From IMG/VR virus record IMGVR_UViG_3300044641_007763, positions 1 to 38,202 of that record: a DNA stretch of 38,202 nt; one strand, given 5' to 3'. The notes under the pieces are model-generated. The model saw nothing but the letters and a program-made list of their open reading frames with translations. It was not told the DNA's origin and did no database searches. Positions within the stretch are counted from its first letter, which is position 1. Each line of letters starts with the position of its first letter. This DNA comes from a virus. Of the stretch, positions 15,368-23,900 are shown in pieces. Both the position numbers and the translations under genes were made by a program.

Positions 15368-16579
15368 TCAAGTTGTTGATGTTTTCAAGATACCGATTGC
15401 GCTTGGAGCAGGGAATGCAATGCCGATTGACTCTGCCACCATGATACCGCGTTGGCTTGTACCGCCCAAGCCAGTGCTGGCAAAATACTCTTTATACTCA
15501 TCAACTACCACATCTTCACGAATTCCCAAAATAGAGTATTGTGAGAAATCAGCATAGATTGCGGATGGTGTTGTCACGGCGCTTGAAGGGAACAAGCTGT
15601 CTGGCACAACGTGCATTGGGCGGCCTGTTGGAGTAATATATGTGTTATTCTCAAGCGCTGTGAGGCCAATTGATGGTACCTCCAATGGTCGTATCATATC
15701 CCAGATTGGGCGGCCATTGACGCCGTCAGTTTCTTTGAGCAAATGTCCAAACACCGATTGTGGAACGACAAATACACCGTTCGCACCGACGCTGGCATTT
15801 ACAGCAAGTCTAAGGTTGATAAGGTCTTTCCAGCTGATTTCAGCAAAAGTATCCTTGCCAGAATTGGACGCGCCGCCTTGGAAAACCACGGACGTACCTG
15901 ATAAATTCAAGCAACCTGTAAACTCAGGTGCGTTCCCTGTGCCTCTAAAGAATTGCTTATCTTCTGCTTCTGCCACAGCTTGAGCCAAACCGCTAATGGT
16001 ATAGTCAAGGAACGCTGGTGTAGCATCGCGTAATTGCTCCTCAGAAACGATGCATCCGCCAACAATTCGCTTGGCTGTAAGCGTAGTGCCTGTGTAAAAA
16101 TTGGCTGAGTCTGTCAAAGTAAGGGAGGAACCCTCTGAAACTACAGCAGCGCTGAATGAGCCGCTTGATGTGATATTCTCGGTTTTCCCGCGCATTGGAT
16201 AGATCTTGGCTAGGGCACGTGCGTAGCCAAAAATATCTGAATAGCGCATGATTTCTTCAACCCAGAATTGAGGCACGGCAAAACCGCCCTGACTGTTGGT
16301 TCCTGTGTTAAAGTTTGCGCGGGTGATATATCTTTCGTTGGCTCTGTTGGCAATATCCTCAGCTTTGCCAATATTTCCCTTGGTAATTTCAGTAATGTAG
16401 TCAGCTACAATACGGGCTTGGTCACGCTTGGCATCGTGCTCGGCTTTTACTTTTACGAAACCAGTTGCAGGAACGTTGAGCGGATTGGACGCTCTAAGCT
16501 TTTCCGTAGCAAGTTCCTGTGCCTTTGTCTCAACGTACTTGTTGAGTTCATCTTTTGTTGTTGTTATGATGTTATTCAT
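15368..16579 (-). CDS. Major capsid protein, HK97 fold
   Basis: The product has 403 residues. An N-terminal helical delta-like region (about residues 1-90, TTTKDELNKYVETKAQELA) precedes the mature domain, which starts around TGTNSQGGFAVPQFW, as in HK97-type capsids cleaved by a prohead protease. The body holds the expected order: the E-loop and spine region (ARALAKIYPMRGK), IVGGCIVSEEQLRDATP, a P-domain with VFVVPQSVFGHL and GRPIWDM, and a last AESIGIAF strand. AAGGAAA precedes the ATG. The protease gene lies directly upstream. This is one of the surest calls in the window. Confidence 0.93.
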   Translation of the reverse strand: MNNIITTTKDELNKYVETKAQELATEKLRASNPLNVPATGFVKVKAEHDAKRDQARIVADYITEITKGNIGKAEDIANRANERYITRANFNTGTNSQGGFAVPQFWVEEIMRYSDIFGYARALAKIYPMRGKTENITSSGSFSAAVVSEGSSLTLTDSANFYTGTTLTAKRIVGGCIVSEEQLRDATPAFLDYTISGLAQAVAEAEDKQFFRGTGNAPEFTGCLNLSGTSVVFQGGASNSGKDTFAEISWKDLINLRLAVNASVGANGVFVVPQSVFGHLLKETDGVNGRPIWDMIRPLEVPSIGLTALENNTYITPTGRPMHVVPDSLFPSSAVTTPSAIYADFSQYSILGIREDVVVDEYKEYFASTGLGGTSQRGIMVAESIGIAFPAPSAIGILKTSTT

Positions 16580-16591
16580 TTTTTTCCTTTT

Positions 16592-17599
16592 TTAAATGTT
16601 GTTTAACAAATCATTGGCTGTCATAATCTTGGGTACGTTGATGGTAATACCACGCTCAATAGATACAGCCTTTTTGACCTTTTTATTGCCCTCTTCAATC
16701 ATCGCTAGACCATCCATTATCATAGTAAGTGTGGAAGCAGCAATCTTTTTGCCTGCTCTTACCTCAAATGATGCTGATACTTCTGTTGCTGGCGGTGTCG
16801 CTGGTGTTTCGGTTGCTGGGGCTGTTGGAGCCTCTGCTGGAGGTGCTGGAGCCTCTTCTGGGCTTAACACAGCTAGGACGGCTTCTGCCATCGCTACTGT
16901 GCCCGATTCAGCAGCTTGGGCTGCCAAATCTTCAGGGATTCCTAGCTCATCCTTGAAAAACATTAGCGCAGCCTCCTTGATAACGGGCAACAATTGGTCT
17001 GTAATTGCTGCCATTTGCTCTGGAGTTAACATTCTTGCCTCTTGTTTTAATTGGTTTAGTATTTGTAAAAATGCTTTAGTTTGCTGATTCTGAAAGCTCT
17101 TTTTTAATAACGCATCACGGTTTGCTGGTATAGTCACAACGCTGAATTCTACTAGCTCGGACTCTTTGTAAATTACAACCTTTTCGCCCTCAATAGTCTT
17201 TTCATCAACTGCCTTACCGTTCGGAATAATCCCAACGGAAACAGCATTTAAAAAGCCATTCTTCAATTTACGGTTGATTTTACATGCCTCATCGTCCTCC
17301 ATATCTAGCTGAATAGTTGCCTCAAGATTGTCGCCGTTCATGAAGAAACCAAGGCATTTGCCAATAGGAAATTCAGTACTCTTGTGATTAGCAAGCACGA
17401 CGGGGTTTTTCATGTACGCGTCGTAGTTTATTCCACTAGGCACAATGATGGTGCCATAGCGGTCAATTTCTGGCGTGCTGATAACAAAGGTGAATATACC
17501 ATCACCCTTGTCGTACTCTTCACCACCGTTCTCATTCTCTTCATAGCTGTCATATCCTTTTTTTGATAATACCAGCTCTCTGTACAATAAATCGTTCAT
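16592..17599 (-). CDS. Prohead protease (peptidase S78) with C-terminal scaffold-like region
   Basis: The product has 335 residues, about twice the length of the bare protease. Residues 30-170 form the HK97-type serine protease: catalytic His72 in LANHKS, Ser121 in NAVSVGI, and the EFSVVTIPANRDALL helix end near 150-170. Residues 190-335 are helical, then Pro/Ala/Thr rich (EEAPAPPAEAPTAPATE), then basic, which is how protease-scaffold fusions look. It would build and then mature the prohead. The start overlaps the portal gene's stop by 4 bases. Confidence 0.88.
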   Translation of the reverse strand: MNDLLYRELVLSKKGYDSYEENENGGEEYDKGDGIFTFVISTPEIDRYGTIIVPSGINYDAYMKNPVVLANHKSTEFPIGKCLGFFMNGDNLEATIQLDMEDDEACKINRKLKNGFLNAVSVGIIPNGKAVDEKTIEGEKVVIYKESELVEFSVVTIPANRDALLKKSFQNQQTKAFLQILNQLKQEARMLTPEQMAAITDQLLPVIKEAALMFFKDELGIPEDLAAQAAESGTVAMAEAVLAVLSPEEAPAPPAEAPTAPATETPATPPATEVSASFEVRAGKKIAASTLTMIMDGLAMIEEGNKKVKKAVSIERGITINVPKIMTANDLLNNI

Positions 17600-19641
17600 C
17601 GCTTGTTGTCCTTAATGGGAAATAAATAGCAACGGCACCTCACTACGTTGGCCGCTTTCACAGTAGTACCACCTTGCGCCTCACCTACAGGCCTATCAAT
17701 ATACGAGCCGTCAGGAAACTTGAACCAGCCAAGCTCGTTTTGAATTTGTCCATCCATAGCCCTGTGACTACCACGAACCTTAGCGTCACGTTGCGTATTC
17801 CACATGGACTTCACTCCCATTGTGGCAAATACAGACTTTTGCGCAGCCGTTGTGACGCTAGTGGCTGTTGTTTGGGCAATCATTGCTACTCTTGTGGTAG
17901 ATAATGTATTGAACTCGCGGCTTAGTATTTCCCTCAAAACCTCCACAGGTTGCGTGGCGTTTTCAGATAGCGTCTCAATAACGTCCTGCTTTATCAAGTC
18001 CATTGAATCAGCAACTGTGCTTACAATGTTATTGTTTACACTTTTTACCGTCTCTTGTAGCGTCCTGCCAAAGTCTCCAGTAAGGTCTTCTTTGCCCATT
18101 CCAAAGTCGGTAAGCACTTTTAACACTACTTTGTTGCTAGAATCAGCCAACTGTTTTTCTAATTTAGCACGCTGTGTATCTGTCAAGCCAAGCTCAGATA
18201 TTTGCCCGCCGTTATCAACAGCCGCATATACCTCTCTTTCAATCTCTTGTACAAACATACCAACGGTGCCAGATATTTCACGGGATATTGATTGAGCCAT
18301 GTTATCGTATTGACGCCAATGTTCTGCTCTAGCTTCAGCCGTTTGCGTGGGGAATGAACGCGGCGTAATGGCCGTTTTTGGCAGCGTAAATTGTCTAGGT
18401 GCAACGATAGGTGCTTCACCCATATCGAATATTGACTTGAGGGGAATCAAGCCACTACCGACCAAAACTGCGTCGCCATCTACAATCGTATCATACCCGC
18501 GCTCGCGTCTGGAATCATTTATTGTGCGTATGCCATATTTGATTTCAAACTCTTCTTGTTTTATTTGTTGATCTACGTCAATAAATTGATACGGCGCTGA
18601 TTCTATCAATAAGTCATCTTCAAATCTTCTAAAGTGCCTTGTGAATTCTTCAGCCACGTACTTAGCAACGGGGTCAATAGTTTGTTGGCGAAACACAGCG
18701 TATTGTACCTCTGCTGTTGCGCGGTTTGTAAATTCGCCCGTTAAAAGTCCAGAGGAAACACCAAAGACCTGAGCAATTTGCGCCCGTACGTCACGGCTGA
18801 CAGCGTCGTAGCTTACCGATAATTGCGAGACAGGTGGCAGCTCCAATTCCAACCCCCCCTCAAGTACTGCTTTTAATTGAAAGTTTGGCAGGTTTTCGTT
18901 CCATTGCTGCTTCAAGCTATTCCAATACTCGCTGTCGATAGTGTCAGTAGTTTTGGCAATTACGGGCGGTACGGCATTGTTTTCAAAGAGTCTCATTAGA
19001 TATTGTGACACTTCCATATCTATATTGGCATAAGGCAGCGCGGCGTGCACAATTCCCTTACCGAAAAGATTCATGCCGATGAGTTCATCAGGTTTTGTCG
19101 CACTTGGGTAAATATTGGCCAAGTGGACCACTTCCTCCTCAGGAATGCTGAAAGAGCCATCATTGACCGATTGATATACGTAGCCTTTGATAAAGTTATC
19201 ACCGCCCCTGATAACTCTCACACGGGTTGGGTTTAATACCCACATCTGCAATGGAACGTCATGCCCCATTTTTGGAGTCCACACAAAGGCATTGCCATTT
19301 ATGTCGTACCAGTTTTGTATAGCTCTGAATATCTGGGAATAAGTGAAAAACGGGTTCGGATTGCTTAAAAGCCTATTCACCCAATGGCTATTGGCAAGCT
19401 CCTCCTTTTCCCAATTTAATTCACGGTACGCTGTCAATTCCGCAGTCACTAGGCCATTAGCTCTGAGCTGCAAGCACGAAAATACCGTGCCATACGCTGA
19501 TGCTTCGATTTCAGACTGGCTTGATATAGTTGAGAGTCCGCGTGATTCGTTAAATTTTGCGATGGGCGGTTTGTTGCGTAGTTCAGCCTTTCCGCCAGCA
19601 ATGAATTTTACGCGCTCAAGAATGTTATTGTATAGTGCCAT
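17596..19641 (-). CDS. Portal protein fused to a MuF-type head morphogenesis domain
   Basis: The product has 681 residues. Residues 30-400 are an HK97-family portal (SNPNPFFTYSQIFRAIQNWY, then VVHLANIYPSA and VFGVSSGLLTGEF). The portal forms the dodecameric vertex for DNA entry. From about 570 a MuF domain follows, with RVAMIAQTTATSVTTAAQKS, a THR-like RGSHRAMDGQ motif, the FPDGSYIDRP loop and the Cys pair of VVRCRCYLFP. Fusion of the two is known in other phages, where MuF is ejected or links portal and capsid. AGGA precedes the ATG. Confidence 0.88.
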   Translation of the reverse strand: MALYNNILERVKFIAGGKAELRNKPPIAKFNESRGLSTISSQSEIEASAYGTVFSCLQLRANGLVTAELTAYRELNWEKEELANSHWVNRLLSNPNPFFTYSQIFRAIQNWYDINGNAFVWTPKMGHDVPLQMWVLNPTRVRVIRGGDNFIKGYVYQSVNDGSFSIPEEEVVHLANIYPSATKPDELIGMNLFGKGIVHAALPYANIDMEVSQYLMRLFENNAVPPVIAKTTDTIDSEYWNSLKQQWNENLPNFQLKAVLEGGLELELPPVSQLSVSYDAVSRDVRAQIAQVFGVSSGLLTGEFTNRATAEVQYAVFRQQTIDPVAKYVAEEFTRHFRRFEDDLLIESAPYQFIDVDQQIKQEEFEIKYGIRTINDSRRERGYDTIVDGDAVLVGSGLIPLKSIFDMGEAPIVAPRQFTLPKTAITPRSFPTQTAEARAEHWRQYDNMAQSISREISGTVGMFVQEIEREVYAAVDNGGQISELGLTDTQRAKLEKQLADSSNKVVLKVLTDFGMGKEDLTGDFGRTLQETVKSVNNNIVSTVADSMDLIKQDVIETLSENATQPVEVLREILSREFNTLSTTRVAMIAQTTATSVTTAAQKSVFATMGVKSMWNTQRDAKVRGSHRAMDGQIQNELGWFKFPDGSYIDRPVGEAQGGTTVKAANVVRCRCYLFPIKDNKR

Positions 19642-19653
19642 ATTCTATCCTAG

Positions 19654-20805
19654 TTATACATGTATTGATGGCGTTTTTCTGATAGCTGAAAATGCCATTG
19701 ACAGAGCGTCCACCATATCGTCATGTTTGTCTTGTTTAGTGCCTGTAAATGATAGCAACTCGTCTGTAAACTCTGGCAATAGATGGGGCACGTGAAAAAC
19801 AAGCCCCTGTTCGTATCTTGCCTCTATTGGCTGAAATCGTATCATTTTATCTTTCGTTGATGGTACTCCCACAACGTTCATTCGGGTGTTTCGCCTTAAC
19901 TCTTGTACTAGCCAAGCTTGAGCCTGATTAGATTCAATAGCTACCACCTTTGGCTTCCATTTCGCCTCGGCTCGCACAACGCGCTCACCTATTTCAACGA
20001 AACTCCAACGGCCACGAATTACTTCAACCACGACAATTTCCTTCAAATCTGTCACACCTATTACACAAATAGCGGTGTAATCAGCTGAGTCCTTTTCTGA
20101 TATTGCCAAGTCAACCCCGATGAAATAGGAATTACACACCTTGGAATTATCAATTCTCAACCAATCACGCTTCACTTTCGCTGCATCTCTGTCAACATAT
20201 TCTGCCAAGTACTCTTGAGCGAATACAATCGATGGTAGTTGCTCGCGTTGTCGGTCAATTTCCGTAGGGTCAATGTAAGGGTTGCTATATGTGGAGTAGT
20301 GAAAGCTTTTCCAATCCGAATATATGTTTTCATTGGAATCAATATCTGAAAAGTGGTTTTTACCATTGGGGGTGCTTAAAAAGTACGCATCCCCTTTGAA
20401 GTCCGCAAGCATAGGGCTTAAAACAAAGTTCCAATCATCCTCAGCATTATCACAAAAAGCCCATTCGTCGCACAGCATTCGGTGGTAGGCATTTCCACGC
20501 AACCCATCGGCTCTCCAGATACCTGTCATAGTTAACACACTATCGTTGAGAGTTATTTCACCCCACTTCACCTTAGCTCCAAGCGGGGCAAACAATCTTA
20601 CAGCATCCTTGAACCTGCCTTTCAATTCTGTGTAGCTCGGTGTGGTGTAAATGACGCGCGTGTTTGGAGTTTGCATCATTTCTAGAGCAAGCGAAAAGGC
20701 TAGCAATGATTTTCCCCATCGCCTGCCGCACCTGACTACATTGTGCCGCCGTCTGTTTTTAAACACATCGGCTTGGCTCTTATGTAAGGTTATGTCTACT
20801 CGCAC
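19654..20805 (-). CDS. terL: Terminase large subunit
   Basis: The product has 383 residues. The ATPase has Walker A CGRRWGKS (26-33), Walker B MLCDE (110-114) and a coupling motif STPNG (144-148). The nuclease domain has Asp232 in FIGVDLAISEKDSADY and a final acidic group in KHDDMVDAL (360-368). It pumps DNA into the prohead and cuts it. The start is a GTG at 20805 with AGGAAG six bases upstream. It is 12 bases from the portal gene and follows the small subunit. Confidence 0.95.
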   Translation of the reverse strand: MRVDITLHKSQADVFKNRRRHNVVRCGRRWGKSLLAFSLALEMMQTPNTRVIYTTPSYTELKGRFKDAVRLFAPLGAKVKWGEITLNDSVLTMTGIWRADGLRGNAYHRMLCDEWAFCDNAEDDWNFVLSPMLADFKGDAYFLSTPNGKNHFSDIDSNENIYSDWKSFHYSTYSNPYIDPTEIDRQREQLPSIVFAQEYLAEYVDRDAAKVKRDWLRIDNSKVCNSYFIGVDLAISEKDSADYTAICVIGVTDLKEIVVVEVIRGRWSFVEIGERVVRAEAKWKPKVVAIESNQAQAWLVQELRRNTRMNVVGVPSTKDKMIRFQPIEARYEQGLVFHVPHLLPEFTDELLSFTGTKQDKHDDMVDALSMAFSAIRKTPSIHV

Positions 20806-20836
20806 TACAACTTCCTGTATCTATTGGCAATGTTGC

Positions 20837-21196
20837 CTATTTACCTTCATAGGTGTTCCATTTAATCACAAATGGCTCACCTGTTGTCTTGGTTTCTCTT
20901 TGTACGTTTGCTAGTCTTGAGAATTCCTCTTCTGTTCCTATCAGCTTCATAAGGGAAATTTGCAACGTAGCGTTGTCAGATTCAAACCATTTTTTCCTCA
21001 TGTTTTGCTTCATCTTGACTCTATTGGTCTCCAAGCCGCTTTTTAGGTCGTCCAATTCGTTGCTTCCAACAGGGAATTCCCTATAAAATGTAGTCTTGGA
21101 TATACCAAGGAACGCGACAATATCCTCAACGAAAAGTAGGTTTTTTGTGCGTACCAACTCATCGGCTTTTTCAAATAGGTCAGCCCGTTTTTTCAT
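20837..21196 (-). CDS. terS: Terminase small subunit-like protein
   Basis: The product has 119 residues. A helix-turn-helix at residues 20-45 (FVEDIVAFLGISKTTFYREF) is followed by long helices (ETNRVKMKQNMRKKWFE) and a C-terminal tail containing QRETKTTGEPF, the arrangement of small terminase subunits that recognise the packaging site. It lies directly before terL. Its start overlaps the end of the oxygenase gene by 17 bases, so packaging and DNA modification genes share one message. There is no clear ribosome-binding site, which fits coupling. Confidence 0.8.
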   Translation of the reverse strand: MKKRADLFEKADELVRTKNLLFVEDIVAFLGISKTTFYREFPVGSNELDDLKSGLETNRVKMKQNMRKKWFESDNATLQISLMKLIGTEEEFSRLANVQRETKTTGEPFVIKWNTYEGK

Positions 21197-21971
21197 GTTT
21201 GTTTACAAACGCCCTTAATGGATAAAACACCAAACTATTGCGATAACCGCCCGCTTTTGTTGGTATTATTGGTGTAACGCCGTGAACGTTTCTCCACGCT
21301 GGATAAACCAAGATACTGCCGTCAGCTGAGTCAACCGTAGCATTGTAGTCTGGTATAGTTGTGTTACCTCCCGTGCTATTATCACGGCGGGTAATGATAA
21401 CATTGGCACAGCCCTCAATGTTTCCACTATCCCGATGATAGCCAGAAGCAATGTTGAAGTTACTGATGCTCGATGTGAATATGTTGCCAAATCGCCACTT
21501 TTTATCAACGTGTCTATCAAAAATTTCCTTTTGCTTAGCGTATACATCAGGCGCCACATCTTTCATAACGTTTTCAGCCTCTAGTGCCAATAGCCACATA
21601 GCTTTAATAAACGTTTTGGCAGATGGCTTGTTATGTACAGCACTGATAGAGTTGTACGGCCTCCGCATGTGTGGCCTAGCTTGAATGCTGCCGATTATTG
21701 TGCTAAATTGTTTGACGTTGTTTCCCTCATGATAGCCTGTTGATCTATTCATTACTGTCTTGGGTACTCTGTTGCTAAGAAACTCTCTGTTTGCTATTTC
21801 TGACAGCTCTAAAGCCTTTTTTGAGTACTTGCCCACATTCTTCAAGTAAAAGCCTACCGTGGCTCCGTTGCTTACAAAGAGTGTGTCTTCTACAATGTTT
21901 GGTACAATACTTGGGCAATCATCGCCAATCTTAACAGAATGTTCTGTTTTTTCTAGTTCAATTATTTTCAT
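21180..21971 (-). CDS. 2-oxoglutarate/Fe(II) oxygenase of the TET/JBP type, predicted DNA thymine (or 5-methylcytosine) hydroxylase
   Basis: The product has 263 residues. A double-stranded beta-helix core occupies the C-terminal third: the metal ligands appear as His179 and Asp181 (GYHRDSGN) and His230 (NVHGVTPI), and Arg244 (GGYRNSLVFY) would bind 2-oxoglutarate. A GG-x(3)-IPDYN strand lies between, as in TET/JBP enzymes. Such enzymes oxidise the methyl group of thymine or 5-methylcytosine in DNA. The gene stands last in a run of base-modification genes and first before terS. No cytosine methyltransferase is encoded, so thymine is the likelier substrate. A phytanoyl-type hydroxylase acting on another substrate is the alternative. 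Confidence 0.78.
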   Translation of the reverse strand: MKIIELEKTEHSVKIGDDCPSIVPNIVEDTLFVSNGATVGFYLKNVGKYSKKALELSEIANREFLSNRVPKTVMNRSTGYHEGNNVKQFSTIIGSIQARPHMRRPYNSISAVHNKPSAKTFIKAMWLLALEAENVMKDVAPDVYAKQKEIFDRHVDKKWRFGNIFTSSISNFNIASGYHRDSGNIEGCANVIITRRDNSTGGNTTIPDYNATVDSADGSILVYPAWRNVHGVTPIIPTKAGGYRNSLVFYPLRAFVNKHEKTG

Positions 21972-21980
21972 TCCGCATTC

Positions 21981-22478
21981 CTAAGTGCTATATTTTCCAA
22001 CCAGTTGCCAAAATTCTGACTTTACCACTTCCAGCTCTCTATTGTTGTCTAGAACATATCTAGTGGCTATTCCTTTGAGTTTCTTCAACAAGCTAGCATG
22101 AGTTTTGAGTTTTGCTGTGTACGTATTGGGGTTGATGAGCTTACCGCGTTTTGCTATTCGTTTCGCATTGTTTTCATAGCTAGTATTCAAATATACAGCT
22201 ACTGGCTTGTGCGATTGTCGTATTTTTATGAAATCATTGTATTGGCTGTAGTAAATGCCCGCAATAATAATGTTTTTATCAGGGTGTTGCTTAATAAAAT
22301 CAAACACCTTAGACTTATCAAAACCTGACAGACTATCAGCACCTATTGTAGATTTTCCCAATACCCAGTTGTTATTTCCAACATGTAACAAGATATTTGT
22401 TTTATCCAATACCGGTAAATCTAGAATTGAGCTCTTGCCTACGCCAAAGTTTCCGAGCAAAAATACAGCGTAACTCAT
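21981..22478 (-). CDS. P-loop kinase, predicted 5-hydroxymethyl-pyrimidine DNA kinase
   Basis: The product has 165 residues. Walker A GNFGVGKSS is at 9-17, a conserved IGADSLSG loop at 45-52, a Walker B-like strand NIIIAGIYYSQYND at 69-82 and a lid arginine cluster RIAKRGK at 107-113. Small kinases with this layout next to TET/JBP or hmdU genes phosphorylate the hydroxymethyl group of the base in DNA, making it a leaving group. It overlaps the preceding transferase gene by 4 bases (ATGA) and has GGAG upstream. A deoxynucleotide kinase is the alternative, but the company favours the DNA-level role. Confidence 0.75.
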   Translation of the reverse strand: MSYAVFLLGNFGVGKSSILDLPVLDKTNILLHVGNNNWVLGKSTIGADSLSGFDKSKVFDFIKQHPDKNIIIAGIYYSQYNDFIKIRQSHKPVAVYLNTSYENNAKRIAKRGKLINPNTYTAKLKTHASLLKKLKGIATRYVLDNNRELEVVKSEFWQLVGKYST

Positions 22479-23305
22479 GTAAGCTCCAACAAGTATTTAG
22501 CGTCAAAGGTCTCTTTTCTAAATTCCCACAGCACATCCCAACACACGCCGTCGGTTATGCGTTTTTCCATAGTCTGAATCTCTTTTCTCATTCGATCAAT
22601 GTAATAGCCAACATAGCGTTGTCCTTTTCGATATTTCTTGTACGCGCACAACGTAGTCTCAATTTGGAATATGTTGCCTACATTTTCTCTGCGTATCTCA
22701 GCCATTTTACCTTGGAGAGCCTTGTATTGCTGTGATGTTAGCTTTTTATCTACCAATTTTTCCTTACCTATGGCGTAAAGCAATCCGTTTGTGCAAGATT
22801 CAGCATTTTCGAGGTCTAAATGCGGCGGCTGCACATTTACGTCAGTAATTTGGTTCAGGGTGTCTAGGTAGTTGAATAGTGTAAACCTACCGAAATACTT
22901 GATACGCTCAATACTTTTGTACACTTCTTGCCAAGTCTTGTTGTGAAAATAGGCTCGTTGATTGTTTTTTACAAGAGATTTATAGCTAATAAATGATTCT
23001 ACAAACTGGTCGTTGCTACGAATGCGCGCCCTGTCTGTTTGGAATATCAAGTCCTTTTTGTATTTTTTCCACCAGCGTTCCAATCTATCCACGTCAACGG
23101 TTTCAAAATCTGGGAATTCATTGTAAATAAAAAACACGGTGACGGCACAGTAACAGGTTCCGTACAAAAAACACAGCCAATACCTCTGTTCTATATTGAG
23201 TTCATATCTATTCGCTATGTACCGTAGGCATGTAATTGACGGGTCAATGTCTTTTGCCCTATACATAGCGTTGTGAAAATCAGTATAGCTTAGGACTTTA
23301 TTCAC
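22475..23305 (-). CDS. Amino acid:DNA transferase-like protein (aGPT-PPlase family)
   Basis: The product has 276 residues, all helical. LNIEQRYWLCFLYGTCYCA (36-54), IKYFGRFTLFNYLDTL (135-150) and ETTLCAYKKYRKGQRYVGYY with IDR (216-238) match my memory of the alpha-glutamyl/putrescinyl-thymine pyrophosphorylase group, DNA-glycosylase-related proteins that replace the (pyro)phosphate on activated 5-hydroxymethyluracil with an amino acid or amine. The start is GTG at 23305, immediately after the amidotransferase stop (TAA-GTG). The gene between amidotransferase and kinase is where such a transferase would be expected. A profile search is needed to settle the clade. Confidence 0.75.
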   Translation of the reverse strand: MNKVLSYTDFHNAMYRAKDIDPSITCLRYIANRYELNIEQRYWLCFLYGTCYCAVTVFFIYNEFPDFETVDVDRLERWWKKYKKDLIFQTDRARIRSNDQFVESFISYKSLVKNNQRAYFHNKTWQEVYKSIERIKYFGRFTLFNYLDTLNQITDVNVQPPHLDLENAESCTNGLLYAIGKEKLVDKKLTSQQYKALQGKMAEIRRENVGNIFQIETTLCAYKKYRKGQRYVGYYIDRMRKEIQTMEKRITDGVCWDVLWEFRKETFDAKYLLELT

Positions 23306-23899
23306 TTACCACCTGTATGTTACATCACTTTTAAGCGGCTCTGCGTTTTTCACTCCAGCCCTGCTAAAAATAGACTCAGTAGAACAGATAACTACTTTTT
23401 CAGAATCTGAATGAACCCAAAGTGGCCTTTTTGTGTTCTTACGTGCGCATAGCTTGTCGAAATGGAGCCAAGCTGAGGCGTAAGTCAAATTTGAACCTTT
23501 CAACCAGCTATCGTCATTTATTTTGCTAAATAGAATCCAGCCGTCATTTTCACTAGGCATCTTTATGTCGTACTCACTTTCCATTGCCTGCTTTGACTTC
23601 ATACTGATGGTGCCGTTGAACACTAGCGATGTATTTCCATCATGTAATGGCTGATTATTGTCCGCTTTGCTGTGATCGCCACTAGTTGAGTATCTAAAAT
23701 GCGCAATAAAAAGTTTAGGTGCTATTTCCTTGAGTTTGCCAATAAAGTCTTTGTAATTTAAGGTTTTATATGTGTTAATTACATTGTCCTGCCAATACGA
23801 AAAACCGTAGGCATGCAAACCTCTTATTCTAGACTCAAAGCACAATTTATCAACTAAGTTGCTGTCAAAATTGCCTTTATACCCAATAATAGCACACAT
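23306..23899 (-). CDS. Class II glutamine amidotransferase domain protein (Ntn hydrolase)
   Basis: The product has 197 residues from the ATG at 23899, which puts Cys at position 2 (MCAIIGYKG) as the N-terminal nucleophile required by the family; longer starts would hide it. IAHFRYST (65-72), NNQPLH (81-86), the oxyanion-hole NGTI (95-98) and ENDGWILF (117-124) match GlmS/PurF/AsnB glutaminase domains. It would release ammonia from glutamine. It has no synthetase domain of its own, so the ammonia acceptor must be another protein, most simply the transferase encoded next. It begins one base after the ParB-like stop and has an A-rich leader rather than a Shine-Dalgarno. Confidence 0.85.
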   Translation of the reverse strand: MCAIIGYKGNFDSNLVDKLCFESRIRGLHAYGFSYWQDNVINTYKTLNYKDFIGKLKEIAPKLFIAHFRYSTSGDHSKADNNQPLHDGNTSLVFNGTISMKSKQAMESEYDIKMPSENDGWILFSKINDDSWLKGSNLTYASAWLHFDKLCARKNTKRPLWVHSDSEKVVICSTESIFSRAGVKNAEPLKSDVTYRW

Positions 23900-23900
23900 A

